Positions 35,762-43,908 of a stretch of 64,000 bases of DNA are shown here, piece after piece. A program made the translations under genes and the position numbers. The DNA comes from UBA1444 sp964521625 (GTDB lineage: Bacteria; Bacillota; Negativicutes; UBA1444): contig CAZFSM010000009.1 in the NCBI GenBank assembly GCA_964521625.1, forward strand, positions 1 through 64,000, given 5' to 3'. Under the pieces are notes generated by a model. It ran no database searches. It had not been told where the DNA came from and saw only the letters and a list, made by a program, of their open reading frames with translations. The first letter of the stretch is position 1. Every line of letters begins with the position of its first letter.

Positions 35762-37014
35762 TATTTCGCACCTTCTTTCCCGCATTTTTTGGCAATGATG
35801 CTGCCCATGTAGTTGATGGCCGCAGCTTCTTCAACTTGTTCAGATGTTCCCGGAGTCGCGCTGGATTGAACGCCGTTTGCCCCGGAGGCTATAGAGTCAC
35901 GAATCGCGCTGGCCAGGATGTCCTCGCCTTTGTTTCCCTGCTTTGCCGGAGCGGCCGGCTGTTGTTTCATGATGTCAACAGCGTCCTTGATGTCTTCGGC
36001 CGTTTTGCCGGAGTTTTTCGCCTTTTCGATCAGCTGGGAAATCTGTTGATTCCCTTCGACCGCAAGCGCGTTCAGCGCATCAACCCGATCTTTCTCTTTT
36101 GCGGCGGCATTCGTGACGGCTTCGCTTGCGATTTGGTTTACCATGTCCGGATATGCTTTTTTCAAATCTTCGATTGTTTTGATTTCCAATTCCGTTCCCT
36201 CCTCGTTGTTGTTTTTGGGGCTCAATAGGTTTACTGCTTTGGTCAGAAGCTTTTGGGCTTCTCCTAGGATTGAATCCTTGGGCTGCTGTGGCGGCGGGGT
36301 CTGCATATCGTTAAACTTTTTTACAACGGCAACGAAATTTTTCATTGAATCGTCAGCCGCGTTTTGAATTGACAGCCGGTTAAACATCAGTTCCATTGAA
36401 TTGCTAGGATCGTCTGTTTTTTCATCTGCCCGATCAACGAACTGCATTGCTGTTGCAAATCCATTTTTTATGGCCGTCTTGGCACTCATGTATGTTTCAT
36501 CATCCATAAATGCCGATATTATTTCGCTACTCAGCCCGGTAGCCACTTGGTAGGCGTTGACAATGCACTCTTTGACCACGTCGAGAACATCTGCAGCTTT
36601 ACGCAGATCGGTTGCATATCCGGCCGCCCGCGCCAACGGATTGTGCATCATGAATATTCCACAAGGGGAAATCATCCTTTCATCGCCGGCCATCCAAAGG
36701 GTTCCGGCTGCGCTCATAGCTTTGCCGTCAATGATCGTAGTTACCTTACAGCCCGTCCCTGATTTTTTATGCTCCATCAGTGCGTTATACATGCCAGCCG
36801 CGGCGAAGACACTGCCGCCATAGCTATCAATCCAAACGGCGATGTTCTTCCCGGCGTATTGCGCCAGTTCATTACGGAAATCGTTGGGGCAAGTATGTTT
36901 CATGTCAAGCCATTCATACAGCCAGGCATCATCGTCGTCGATAATGTCGCCGTCAATCCTGAGAGTGACATCTTTCCCTTCGCCTTGGTTTGAGAAGTTC
37001 CAAAACCTGCTCAC
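35761..37014 (-). CDS. Head maturation protease, ClpP-type (with scaffold-like C-terminus)
   Basis: A 417-residue protein. The first 200 residues are a ClpP/S14 protease: IDSYGGSVFAAAGMYNAL, then the nucleophile serine in KAMSAAGTLWMAG, then the histidine in MMHNPLARAAG. The region after 240 is acidic and helical (KTIEDLKKAYPDMVNQIASE), like an internal scaffolding protein, as with lambda gpC/Nu3. Starts and stops overlap portal and decoration genes. Confidence 0.9.
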   Translation of the reverse strand: MSRFWNFSNQGEGKDVTLRIDGDIIDDDDAWLYEWLDMKHTCPNDFRNELAQYAGKNIAVWIDSYGGSVFAAAGMYNALMEHKKSGTGCKVTTIIDGKAMSAAGTLWMAGDERMISPCGIFMMHNPLARAAGYATDLRKAADVLDVVKECIVNAYQVATGLSSEIISAFMDDETYMSAKTAIKNGFATAMQFVDRADEKTDDPSNSMELMFNRLSIQNAADDSMKNFVAVVKKFNDMQTPPPQQPKDSILGEAQKLLTKAVNLLSPKNNNEEGTELEIKTIEDLKKAYPDMVNQIASEAVTNAAAKEKDRVDALNALAVEGNQQISQLIEKAKNSGKTAEDIKDAVDIMKQQPAAPAKQGNKGEDILASAIRDSIASGANGVQSSATPGTSEQVEEAAAINYMGSIIAKKCGKEGAK

Positions 37015-38654
37015 TTCTCTTCGCTCCCTCCTTTCTCATCAATTTGAATGGTTGTTATAGGTGAAAACGCGTATCCGGTTTCCTCAATTGCTTTAAGTTC
37101 CAGTGCGCGTTGTTGAATGTTGGAATCGAAGTCCGTACCGGTCATTTCGGCAGCTTCTTTTTCGCCGGTCGACAGGCCGTACTGGATTCTGAGCGCCGCC
37201 CCTGTTGCTTCTTTTACCGGATCAAGCTGCCCCATAACCGGGCCATACCATTCAGATCCGCACCATGCCTTTTTTATCAGCGGATCGTCAAAGAACCCTG
37301 GCGCTTTGATGCGTCTGATCGCGACAGCCTCTGTCAGCCACGCTTCGTATACAGGCTCGCAAAAGTCCCGTATAAACCAAATTCGGCGCATTTTATAGGC
37401 GGCCCATGCCTGAAGCAACGCCGCTCTGCTTGCCGAATACGACGAATTGAATGATTTCATCAGGACTTCGTATGGCTGTTCAAGAGCTGCAGCGATTTGT
37501 TTAACCACTGCGCTGGTAAAATCATCAAAAGTGGACAAAGTTCTGGAGGCATCAACTGAAGTCACGTCGTAGCCGGGCGGCAATACGTTCATACTGCCGG
37601 CGCCCAGTTCAAAATCGCCGGCATCAAGCGAAACCTTGTCGGCAGCATCCATCGTTTCATTTGCAGGGAATAGCGTTTGCGGCGTCATCCCTGCCTGTTG
37701 CGTGAAAAACAGCGTAAAAAAGGCTTTGATTACAGCGGCTGTCAACTCGGCATCCGTGTATCTGGTTACTTGCTTCAGCGCCTCGATTACCGGCGCTAAA
37801 TAAGGAACGCCTCGGTATTGATCCGGGCGTTCAGCATGGAATACTTGCAATATGTTAGGCGTGCCGGTCGATTTTCTAAAAGCTTCAACCCTGACCCACT
37901 CTGGCGTAACGTACAGGTTTGTCGGATCGTATGGATGTCTGTTTGATATCCAGTAAGCGACAACCGCTCCGTCAGCATCAATCTCCACTCCGTTGACCAG
38001 GCGGTTCCCATTGGCCGGGTTTTTAGCCCATATTGAAAGAGGCGACATGCTGCCAATTGACGCCGAATTGGGGTTGCTAACCCTGTCAGATTCAAAAAGA
38101 TGAAGTCTGAGCATATACGGCATGTCGGGAAGCGGTTTGCGATATTTTAACGCCGCCCAGCCATCACCGTTTAGCAAATAACCAATGAAGGTTACGTCCT
38201 GCATGTCGTAATAATTGCTTATTTTTTGAAGATCGCAATGTTTGCTTGAAGCCCAAAGATCAAACTCGGCTTCCGTGTATTTTTGCCACTCTTTTGCTTC
38301 ATCCGGCGAAATTCCAAGCAGTTTTGCATTTACCCGGGCTCGCAATCTCAGGCCAGCCCCAATTACATGAGTTCGCTGCGTCAGAATTGCACTTGTCGCA
38401 ATGGGAGAACACATGAAGGCGTCCCTTGATCTGCTGACAAGAAGCGGGCGATTCGCATCGATATCGCTTTGCGGGCTGCTGCTCATTGGTTGATAGCCGC
38501 GCAGGCTTCCCTTTGTTATGTTGGCGCCGCTCCCGTCGTACCCAGTGTTGAGAGCCTTCATCACTTGCCGAGAGGTAATTACCGCTCCGAACGGAAATGC
38601 CGATTTTGCCGTCGTAGGCTGCCTTGCTTTTTGGCGATCGCGTTTGTTGCTCAT
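37011..38654 (-). CDS. Portal protein, lambda family
   Basis: Dodecameric DNA entry channel of the head, 547 residues. It has the lambda-family motifs PLLVSRSRDAFMCSPIATSAI near the N-terminus, VFHAERPDQYRGVPYLAPVIEALKQ in the centre, and SYSASRAALLQAW in the crown region. The ATG at 38654 follows GAGGGGTGATTTT. It sits between gpW-like and ClpP protease genes. Confidence 0.93.
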   Translation of the reverse strand: MSNKRDRQKARQPTTAKSAFPFGAVITSRQVMKALNTGYDGSGANITKGSLRGYQPMSSSPQSDIDANRPLLVSRSRDAFMCSPIATSAILTQRTHVIGAGLRLRARVNAKLLGISPDEAKEWQKYTEAEFDLWASSKHCDLQKISNYYDMQDVTFIGYLLNGDGWAALKYRKPLPDMPYMLRLHLFESDRVSNPNSASIGSMSPLSIWAKNPANGNRLVNGVEIDADGAVVAYWISNRHPYDPTNLYVTPEWVRVEAFRKSTGTPNILQVFHAERPDQYRGVPYLAPVIEALKQVTRYTDAELTAAVIKAFFTLFFTQQAGMTPQTLFPANETMDAADKVSLDAGDFELGAGSMNVLPPGYDVTSVDASRTLSTFDDFTSAVVKQIAAALEQPYEVLMKSFNSSYSASRAALLQAWAAYKMRRIWFIRDFCEPVYEAWLTEAVAIRRIKAPGFFDDPLIKKAWCGSEWYGPVMGQLDPVKEATGAALRIQYGLSTGEKEAAEMTGTDFDSNIQQRALELKAIEETGYAFSPITTIQIDEKGGSEEK

Positions 38655-38665
38655 AAAATCACCCC

Positions 38666-38884
38666 TCACAAATCCCTTAATACCACGCGCCTTGATCGGC
38701 TTCCAGCAGGAGGAGCAGTTCCATCAGCGCCGGCCGCCAAAAGCGAATCAACGCCATGACTGATCTGACTTAGGTCGGCCCTGCGGTTTGAACGACCATC
38801 TGCGGTTCTGTATTCCTGGCTCAGAAGGGTCTTTTTTTCGGCATCAAGGAAATTTTGCAGCCGTTCTTCCTGTGTACTCGCCAT
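38666..38884 (-). CDS. gpW-like head-tail joining protein
   Basis: A 72-residue basic protein: a helix (TQEERLQNFLDAEKKTLL), the motif SQEYRTADGRSNRRADLSQI, and a disordered Arg-rich tail (PPAGSRSRRVVL). This matches DUF6148/gpW-like proteins, which sit between terminase and portal genes. The second ATG (38884) is chosen because GGAGG is 6 bases upstream. Confidence 0.78.
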   Translation of the reverse strand: MASTQEERLQNFLDAEKKTLLSQEYRTADGRSNRRADLSQISHGVDSLLAAGADGTAPPAGSRSRRVVLRDL

Positions 38885-38897
38885 ATTCATCCTCCTT

Positions 38898-40766
38898 TCA
38901 TACCTCGACTTGCGATTTTTTTACGCACCCATACTGTTTTTCCGGCTTGTTTTTTTGCTTTTCTTGCGGCGTTTCAGCTGCCTTTATGCCGCGAATCGCC
39001 TCTTTGTAAGCCTGCCAGTTTGGATTTATACTATGCAAACACGCCAGGTTGTACACTCTAAGGTCAAGCGGTTCATTGCGCTTGTCCTGTGCTATGTTTG
39101 TCCACACTCGAACCATCTGCCCGCGAACCATTTTGGGCACTTTCTTTTCCGAAATAAGGCCTCGAAAATACAATTGGTCATATCCCTTGAACTCATTGCT
39201 CGGAAAGTGAAAGTATTTTGCCCCGGGCGCCTTTGCGTTGATCAGGCGTTCCATGACATACTGCTTCCCCTCGCTGACGCCGAGCATCATCAAGGGAATT
39301 GCATATCCTTTGGCTTCACCCAGGCGATAAAGAAGGGGCACGCCGGCAAGCCGGTGCCCCTTGATTGCGATTCTCTGTTTTGCAGCGTTGGCCAAGCAGT
39401 ATTTATAAACATCAGCCGTATAGTGGCCGCCAGAGTCGATGAACGTTCTGGCAACCTTCAGCCCGACTCCGTTTGCGAAGTAATATAGCCGATCAAGCTG
39501 CTGATCCAGTTCGTCCCACGTTTCTTTTCTGTCAGGGATGCCAAGCACGACTCCTTTTTTGATGCCCCAACATTCTTCTTCTTCGCCCCAGCCGCACACT
39601 TCATATTCAAGCCGGTTGTCCTGGGTGTCGACGGCGGCCGTCAGAAGCAGCACGCCATCCGGAAGGTCGGCATTGTATTGTTCCCTGCGCTGCATCAAGA
39701 TTCTTTCGTCCTTGATATCGCCAGTCTGCTTGTATATTTCTGCGAGCCTGGTGTTGACGAATACTTTGACGTTTTCTTCTTTCTCGTTGGTATCAAGATA
39801 TTCACCAATGAGAGTTTTCCAGCTGAGCCAAGGGCTTGCAAATGAATTTACACGAAACGAGCGAACCGAAGTAACTGCCGGATTAAGCACGATATACTTT
39901 TGCTCAGTGTTTTTCATTTGCTGCTCGGTAAATTCTTTGCCACAATCAGGGCATCGCCAGAAAACCGCATCGACTCGGTATGTTTTTTTATAATCTACCT
40001 CGAATGTTTCATACTCATATCGCATGTCCCACAGCGTAACCCAGTGATATTCGCCGCAATTCGGGCATTTATGACGCCACTCTTCCTGGCTGCCCAGTGA
40101 ATATTCGGCTAAAATGCGGGAAAATTCGTCTGTACAGGTTGAAAACAGGCCAATTATGGCATCCCAAAAGTTTGACGTTCTCTTTGCTGCGATATCAATA
40201 GGATCGCCTTCAGATCCCGCTGATTTTTCAAAACGATCAACTTCATCCCCTAAAAGAATGCGAATCGATCGTTTAGCCAGTCCCGACGGGGCATTTGCAC
40301 CAACAAAAGCCAAATAGCCGCCGGGAAAGTTCTTTTTCCTCATTGTATTGTTGCTATCACGCGATTTTGAATCGGAAACAAGTTTTTTCAGCACCGGTGT
40401 GACTTTTACCGTGGGTGAAAAACGCTCTTTGGAAAAGTCTTCGCTGTCCTCAATGGTCGGCTGAACCAGCAGCATCGGGCAAGGGTCCTGATGAATAAAT
40501 CTCCCCATGACGTTGAACAGTATTTCTGACTTGCCCAGTTGCGCCGCAAGCATTGCGACAACCTTGCGGACGCCTTTTGTTGTAAAAGCGTCCATGATTG
40601 GCCTTTGATATTTAGCTCGGTCACTATTCCATTTGCCGGGCTCTGCGCCATAGTCCGCAGGAATATATCTATTTTCATCCGCCCACTGTGAAACGCTAGT
40701 TCGCGGCGGCGGAGAAACCATCCGGAGAAGCCCTCGAAACAGATCAATCGTCTTCTGAATCATCAT
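38898..40766 (-). CDS. Terminase large subunit, GpA family
   Basis: Packaging ATPase and nuclease, 622 residues. Features: RTSVSQWADENRYIPADYGAEPGKW at the N-terminus, the ATPase region VVAMLAAQLGKSE (Walker A-like) followed by LLVQPTIEDSEDFS, the ILLGDEVDRFE Walker B, paired CxxC motifs (CPNCGEYH and CPDCGKEF), and nuclease acids in TAAVDTQDNRLEYEV. GpA terminases usually cut at cos sites. The start overlaps the small subunit gene by 23 bp; two adjacent ATGs (40766 and 40763) are possible. Confidence 0.94.
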   Translation of the reverse strand: MMIQKTIDLFRGLLRMVSPPPRTSVSQWADENRYIPADYGAEPGKWNSDRAKYQRPIMDAFTTKGVRKVVAMLAAQLGKSEILFNVMGRFIHQDPCPMLLVQPTIEDSEDFSKERFSPTVKVTPVLKKLVSDSKSRDSNNTMRKKNFPGGYLAFVGANAPSGLAKRSIRILLGDEVDRFEKSAGSEGDPIDIAAKRTSNFWDAIIGLFSTCTDEFSRILAEYSLGSQEEWRHKCPNCGEYHWVTLWDMRYEYETFEVDYKKTYRVDAVFWRCPDCGKEFTEQQMKNTEQKYIVLNPAVTSVRSFRVNSFASPWLSWKTLIGEYLDTNEKEENVKVFVNTRLAEIYKQTGDIKDERILMQRREQYNADLPDGVLLLTAAVDTQDNRLEYEVCGWGEEEECWGIKKGVVLGIPDRKETWDELDQQLDRLYYFANGVGLKVARTFIDSGGHYTADVYKYCLANAAKQRIAIKGHRLAGVPLLYRLGEAKGYAIPLMMLGVSEGKQYVMERLINAKAPGAKYFHFPSNEFKGYDQLYFRGLISEKKVPKMVRGQMVRVWTNIAQDKRNEPLDLRVYNLACLHSINPNWQAYKEAIRGIKAAETPQEKQKNKPEKQYGCVKKSQVEV

Positions 40767-41265
40767 AACCAGCCTCGGAAAGCTTTGACGCATCAAACTG
40801 AGATAATTCTATGAGCGCCGATTCTATTTCCGCCGATAAAACTTCATCGATATCCTCTTCTGATTTACCGGCAAGCATCATTGCCATTTTATGCGGAATA
40901 CTCAGCATGCGGCGCTTGAAAACAGTGATCATCCCGCCAACCATCAGTTCAATATCTTTGGCGCTGTGAACCTCGTTTCTCATTCTGGCCAGTTTCAGTT
41001 CAGCCGTTTCGCGCTTGATTTTTTCGTGCACGTTTCTTTCATCGCTGAACTTTGCTTCACCGCTACTAGACGATGACTTATAAGCAATCCACCGGCGAAC
41101 ATTTTCAGCCAGTGGATATTTCCCGGCGTCATTTTTGGCAAACACGCCTTCTTTGGCTAGCTGGTCCACCCTCTGCCGCGTCATGCCGATGATTGCCGCT
41201 AGGCTTGCCGACACAACACAGGTTTTTGAGTCGATTTGTATTGTTCGTTCAGCCAAGTTGTCCAC
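40744..41265 (-). CDS. Terminase small subunit, Nu1-like
   Basis: DNA-recognition subunit of the terminase, 173 residues. The N-terminus has a winged helix-turn-helix (SASLAAIIGMTRQRVDQLAKEGVF) as in Nu1/MerR-like DNA binding, then a helical linker (ETAELKLARMRNEV) and a C-terminal GpA-binding region with acidic end (DDSEDD). The start is GTG with AAGGGC. It is the first gene of the late operon, so its upstream DNA is expected to carry cos. Confidence 0.88.
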   Translation of the reverse strand: MDNLAERTIQIDSKTCVVSASLAAIIGMTRQRVDQLAKEGVFAKNDAGKYPLAENVRRWIAYKSSSSSGEAKFSDERNVHEKIKRETAELKLARMRNEVHSAKDIELMVGGMITVFKRRMLSIPHKMAMMLAGKSEEDIDEVLSAEIESALIELSQFDASKLSEAGYDDSEDD

Positions 41266-41549
41266 GCCCTTGCACTTTTATTACCAAAATTATGTTTTGG
41301 TGCACATTCTATTCAGTGGGCTTCCTTGCGGAAAGCAAATGCCATATTTTTTTTGCATCTGGAAATTTGGCGGGGGCTTCGCGACCCCTGTCCTTCGCGA
41401 TTCGGTGGAAGAACCTACTGCCAAGGCAGAGGTTAACCATGCGAGGCGAGCCGTCCTTTGTTTATCGTCCACTCATCAATTCGATGAAGCCTGCTTGAAT
41501 TAAAAATAATCAGTGCTTGGCAATTCACGCCCGCACCGGCTGCATACCT
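41266..41549. other. Gene-free segment, probable cos region
   Basis: No convincing gene. Holds an inverted repeat ACCAAAA / TTTTGGT (about 41283-41301) and a GC-rich segment with two direct CTTCGCGA repeats (41377-41384, 41393-41400). Position just upstream of Nu1 is where lambda-type phages carry cosB/cosN. No overhang sequence can be proven. Confidence 0.35.
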
Positions 41550-41804
41550 TCATCGCCACACTCGCCCCCTCGGTTGTCGCCACTTGCCACCAGAGCGCCG
41601 GCAGCGCCCTGGGATACTGTCATGCACTAACACAGGCACTGGCTCTGCCTGCAATGTTGCATCAATGATCACTCTGTAATAGCCGCTGCACATGCCGTGA
41701 TTGAGTCGATAGACAACACGACACAGACACTTATCATCAGCAGTATGATTGCCGCAGGATTTGTCATCGCATCGACCAATGATTGTTGCATGCTCGTTTG
41801 TCAT
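41550..41804 (-). CDS. Small Cys-rich protein, unknown
   Basis: An 84-residue frame with five cysteines in the first half (RCDDKSC, then CLCRVV, then GMCSGYY), suggesting metal binding, and a basic C-terminus (GRCRRSGGKWRQPRGRVWR). GGTGA lies ahead of the ATG. It follows a terminator on the same strand, so it would need its own promoter, and this lowers confidence. Confidence 0.42.
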   Translation of the reverse strand: MTNEHATIIGRCDDKSCGNHTADDKCLCRVVYRLNHGMCSGYYRVIIDATLQAEPVPVLVHDSIPGRCRRSGGKWRQPRGRVWR

Positions 41805-41823
41805 GTTGTCACCATCCCAAATA

Positions 41824-41935
41824 CAAAAGCCGCTGGCGCAATTGCCAACGGCTTGAAATCAAATTAACTATGCTGCTATAACGCTGATCAGCGTCAGGGG
41901 ACATCGACCTCCGCCCCTCCCGCCACCTCATTGTA
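41824..41935 (-). ncRNA. Candidate small RNA with intrinsic terminator
   Basis: On the minus strand a purine-rich stretch (about 41935-41905) is followed by a 14-bp perfect palindrome ACGCTGATCAGCGT (41881-41894) and then a terminator with 10-bp arms (41844-41853, 41828-41837) and UUUU. A TTGATT-18-TACTAT promoter-like pair lies just upstream. No gene ends nearby that would need this terminator, so a short transcript is plausible. Confidence 0.4.
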
Positions 41936-42050
41936 ATAGTAAACTAGTGGAAACGTCGAAATCAATACCAAAATAGTACCAAGTTTTGCAGGCATAACTA
42001 AACACTATGCAAACTAACGCCAAACTACGCTGAGTCATAATAAAATACTA

Positions 42051-42130
42051 TATCTATATACGCATAGATACTATTGTAATAACTAATTATATTTGCTATC
42101 ATATAATCAAGAGATGAGGTTAACTCATCC
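42051..42130 (+). promoter_or_regulatory. AT-rich promoter/operator region of the plus-strand cassette
   Basis: Contains TATCTAT / ATAGATA inverted repeat (42051-42057, 42064-42070), a TATAAT at about 42103 without a good -35, and GATGAG / CTCATC (about 42113-42130). The region 41936-42180 has no gene. These are likely control sites for the cassette that starts at 42181, perhaps needing an activator. Confidence 0.4.
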
Positions 42131-42180
42131 AAAACTGAGCCGGCTGGCAATGAGCGCAGCCGCAAGAAGGAGCGATTGAA

Positions 42181-42459
42181 ATGAGAAAAGGTAATCTGAG
42201 CAGAGAGCAAGCCGTTGAATTATTCGGCGAGAAAGTCATCGCAAAACTTGAATCCCAAAACTGCGAACCAACCAGCCGATTGCAAACCGATGGTGACGAC
42301 TCGATAGAATATACCGCCAGCGTTGCGGTTGACCATCCTGACTATGATTATGTGGTTGCGTACTACTACACCACGCCGGAACAAGAGCAGATTATGGCCG
42401 ACCATGACGGCGACGGAAGTTTTGTTGATTGGGTGATCGAAGGTTACGAAGCGGTTTAA
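42181..42459 (+). CDS. Small acidic protein, unknown
   Basis: First gene of the plus-strand cassette, opposite to all surrounding phage genes. The product has 92 residues, strongly acidic, with AGGAG 8 bases before the ATG. The N-terminus (RKGNLSREQAVELFGEKVIAKLE) is helical; the second half is tyrosine- and aspartate-rich (DHPDYDYVVAYYYTTPEQE), with an 'MADHDGDGSFVDWVIEGYE' loop resembling a calcium-binding or DNA-mimic surface. No family was recognised. Confidence 0.72.
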   Translation: MRKGNLSREQAVELFGEKVIAKLESQNCEPTSRLQTDGDDSIEYTASVAVDHPDYDYVVAYYYTTPEQEQIMADHDGDGSFVDWVIEGYEAV

Positions 42460-42535
42460 TGCAGAGGGCAGCCCTTCGGGGCTGTAATGCGCGGCCCGGT
42501 CCCAAGTCCGGGCAGAACAAAAAGGAGTGTTGAAG

Positions 42536-42706
42536 ATGTTTGCAAATCTGAAAAACGGTGAAATCAAAGTCAATAGCTATCGGATCGTCGACGCCACCGC
42601 AACAACCCAAGAAGAACTAATCGCGGCTTATAAGTCCGGGTCGGAAGAAACATTAACAGCTGTCGTTACCGATGAAGAAGAGATTGCGCAATACGTCGAT
42701 TGCTAG
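42536..42706 (+). CDS. Small acidic protein, unknown
   Basis: A 56-residue frame with AAAGGAG 8 bases before the ATG. The product is acidic (TDEEEIAQYVDC at the end) with no membrane segment. It shares composition with the preceding protein. Two strong hairpins lie between the genes (AGCCC-UUCG-GGGCU, and GCCCGG/CCGGGC at about 42470-42513), so the mRNA is highly structured. Confidence 0.65.
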   Translation: MFANLKNGEIKVNSYRIVDATATTQEELIAAYKSGSEETLTAVVTDEEEIAQYVDC

Positions 42707-42729
42707 TATCACGGCGGCCACCGTGCCGC

Positions 42730-42781
42730 CTCCGTCCAGGCGCAGCCTGCTGATGAGTCCCGGCAGCGGGACGAAACGGAG
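42730..42781 (+). ncRNA. Hammerhead ribozyme (self-cleaving RNA)
   Basis: All conserved elements are present in order: stem III 5' arm CTCCG (42730-42734), cleavage triplet GTC ending at 42736, stem I CAGGC-GCA-GCCTG (42737-42749), core CTGATGA (42750-42756), stem II GTCCCG-GCAG-CGGGAC (42757-42772), GAAA (42773-42776), stem III 3' arm CGGAG (42777-42781). A15.1 pairs with U16.1, and every stem pairs perfectly. Stem III is the open end (type III topology). Predicted self-cleavage is between 42736 and 42737, in the 5' leader of the LPD29-like gene, about 100 nt before its start. Confidence 0.9.
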
Positions 42782-42838
42782 TTGATCTAATTTGAGTTGG
42801 TCGGCATTGCGCGCGACCACAAAAAGGAGTTGATCAAA

Positions 42839-43882
42839 ATGGCATGGAGAAACCTGACAACAAAAAAAGGCCGTCTCGAATGGCGACAACACGAAATCGA
42901 CGATATCAAGAAAACAGCCACCGAATTTGACTTGATCGAATACCCCGAAGCCGATTGCGTTGCTGTGCTTTATGCGCGGGCAGAAATGCTATACGCTGTC
43001 ATTTATGACGGCGACGCCTCAAAGCCTTATAGCTGGTACCGCTACCGTTCCGCAGAATCCCGCGCTAAAACAATCGCCGATCATGTAGCCGGCAGGGTAA
43101 AATCTTTGCAATATCGCGCAGAGCGCAAAGCGGCAAACAAAGGCTCGCTTAACGGCGTAGCTCTTACGGCAAAAGTCATTCGGGAGCGACTAAAAATAGA
43201 ATTTCCCGGCGTTAAATTTTCCGTTACATCCGAAACTTTTAGCATGGGTAATTCTGTTTCGATCCACTGGACCGACGGCCCTGTTACAAATCTAGTTGAT
43301 CGAATTACCCGTGAATATCAGCAAGGGCGCTTTGACGGAATGACTGATTGCTATAATTATCACAAAATCGACGAAACTGCTCTTGGTTGTCCTGGCGCAA
43401 AATATGTATCAACCAGCCGCGACCTCAGCCCGGAACGCAAAGCCGAAATATCGGCGCATTGCCTGAAAGCTACTGGCAGCCCTTGCGAAACGTATTATCA
43501 ATACGGCGACGGGGTTTGGCAATATGAAAATAATTATCCCGACTGCTGGCCGCCGGAATATCAAGCCATGCAAGCCGCCAACGATGCTGCCGATATTGCC
43601 CGTCGTGAACGCGAACACGCCGAAGAAATGGCTAAAATTGAAGCCGCTGAAAAACAAAAACAACTTGATCTAAAAGTGGTTGATCTTGCTGCGTGGCGCG
43701 AAATAAAAGCGCTTAATGCACGTGTTGCCGAGACAAAACGCGATTTTCTCAAAGCCCTCCCTTTCATATCGAACGAAACCGCCGCTAGACTCCGCGCGTC
43801 TCTCACTACGGGATCTGAAAAAGACTTTTTCGCGGCGTTTGACATTGTAATGATTGAAGCGGGGATCAAGAAATCTACTTGA
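42839..43882 (+). CDS. Protein with LPD29-like domain
   Basis: A 347-residue protein with AAGGAG 9 bases before the ATG at 42839. Residues about 120-190 (LTAKVIRERLKIEFPGVKFSV, then NSVSIHWTDGPV, then YQQGRFDGMTDCYNY) match the 'large polyvalent protein-associated domain 29', usually found inside giant phage and plasmid polyproteins; here it is a modest-sized protein. The N-terminal 100 residues are a beta-rich unknown domain, and the C-terminal part (about 255-320) is a charged coiled coil. Its leader carries the hammerhead ribozyme and two TTGATC motifs. Function unknown. Confidence 0.8.
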   Translation: MAWRNLTTKKGRLEWRQHEIDDIKKTATEFDLIEYPEADCVAVLYARAEMLYAVIYDGDASKPYSWYRYRSAESRAKTIADHVAGRVKSLQYRAERKAANKGSLNGVALTAKVIRERLKIEFPGVKFSVTSETFSMGNSVSIHWTDGPVTNLVDRITREYQQGRFDGMTDCYNYHKIDETALGCPGAKYVSTSRDLSPERKAEISAHCLKATGSPCETYYQYGDGVWQYENNYPDCWPPEYQAMQAANDAADIARREREHAEEMAKIEAAEKQKQLDLKVVDLAAWREIKALNARVAETKRDFLKALPFISNETAARLRASLTTGSEKDFFAAFDIVMIEAGIKKST

Positions 43883-43908
43883 TCATTTTGCGAGGTGATG
43901 AATAAAAA

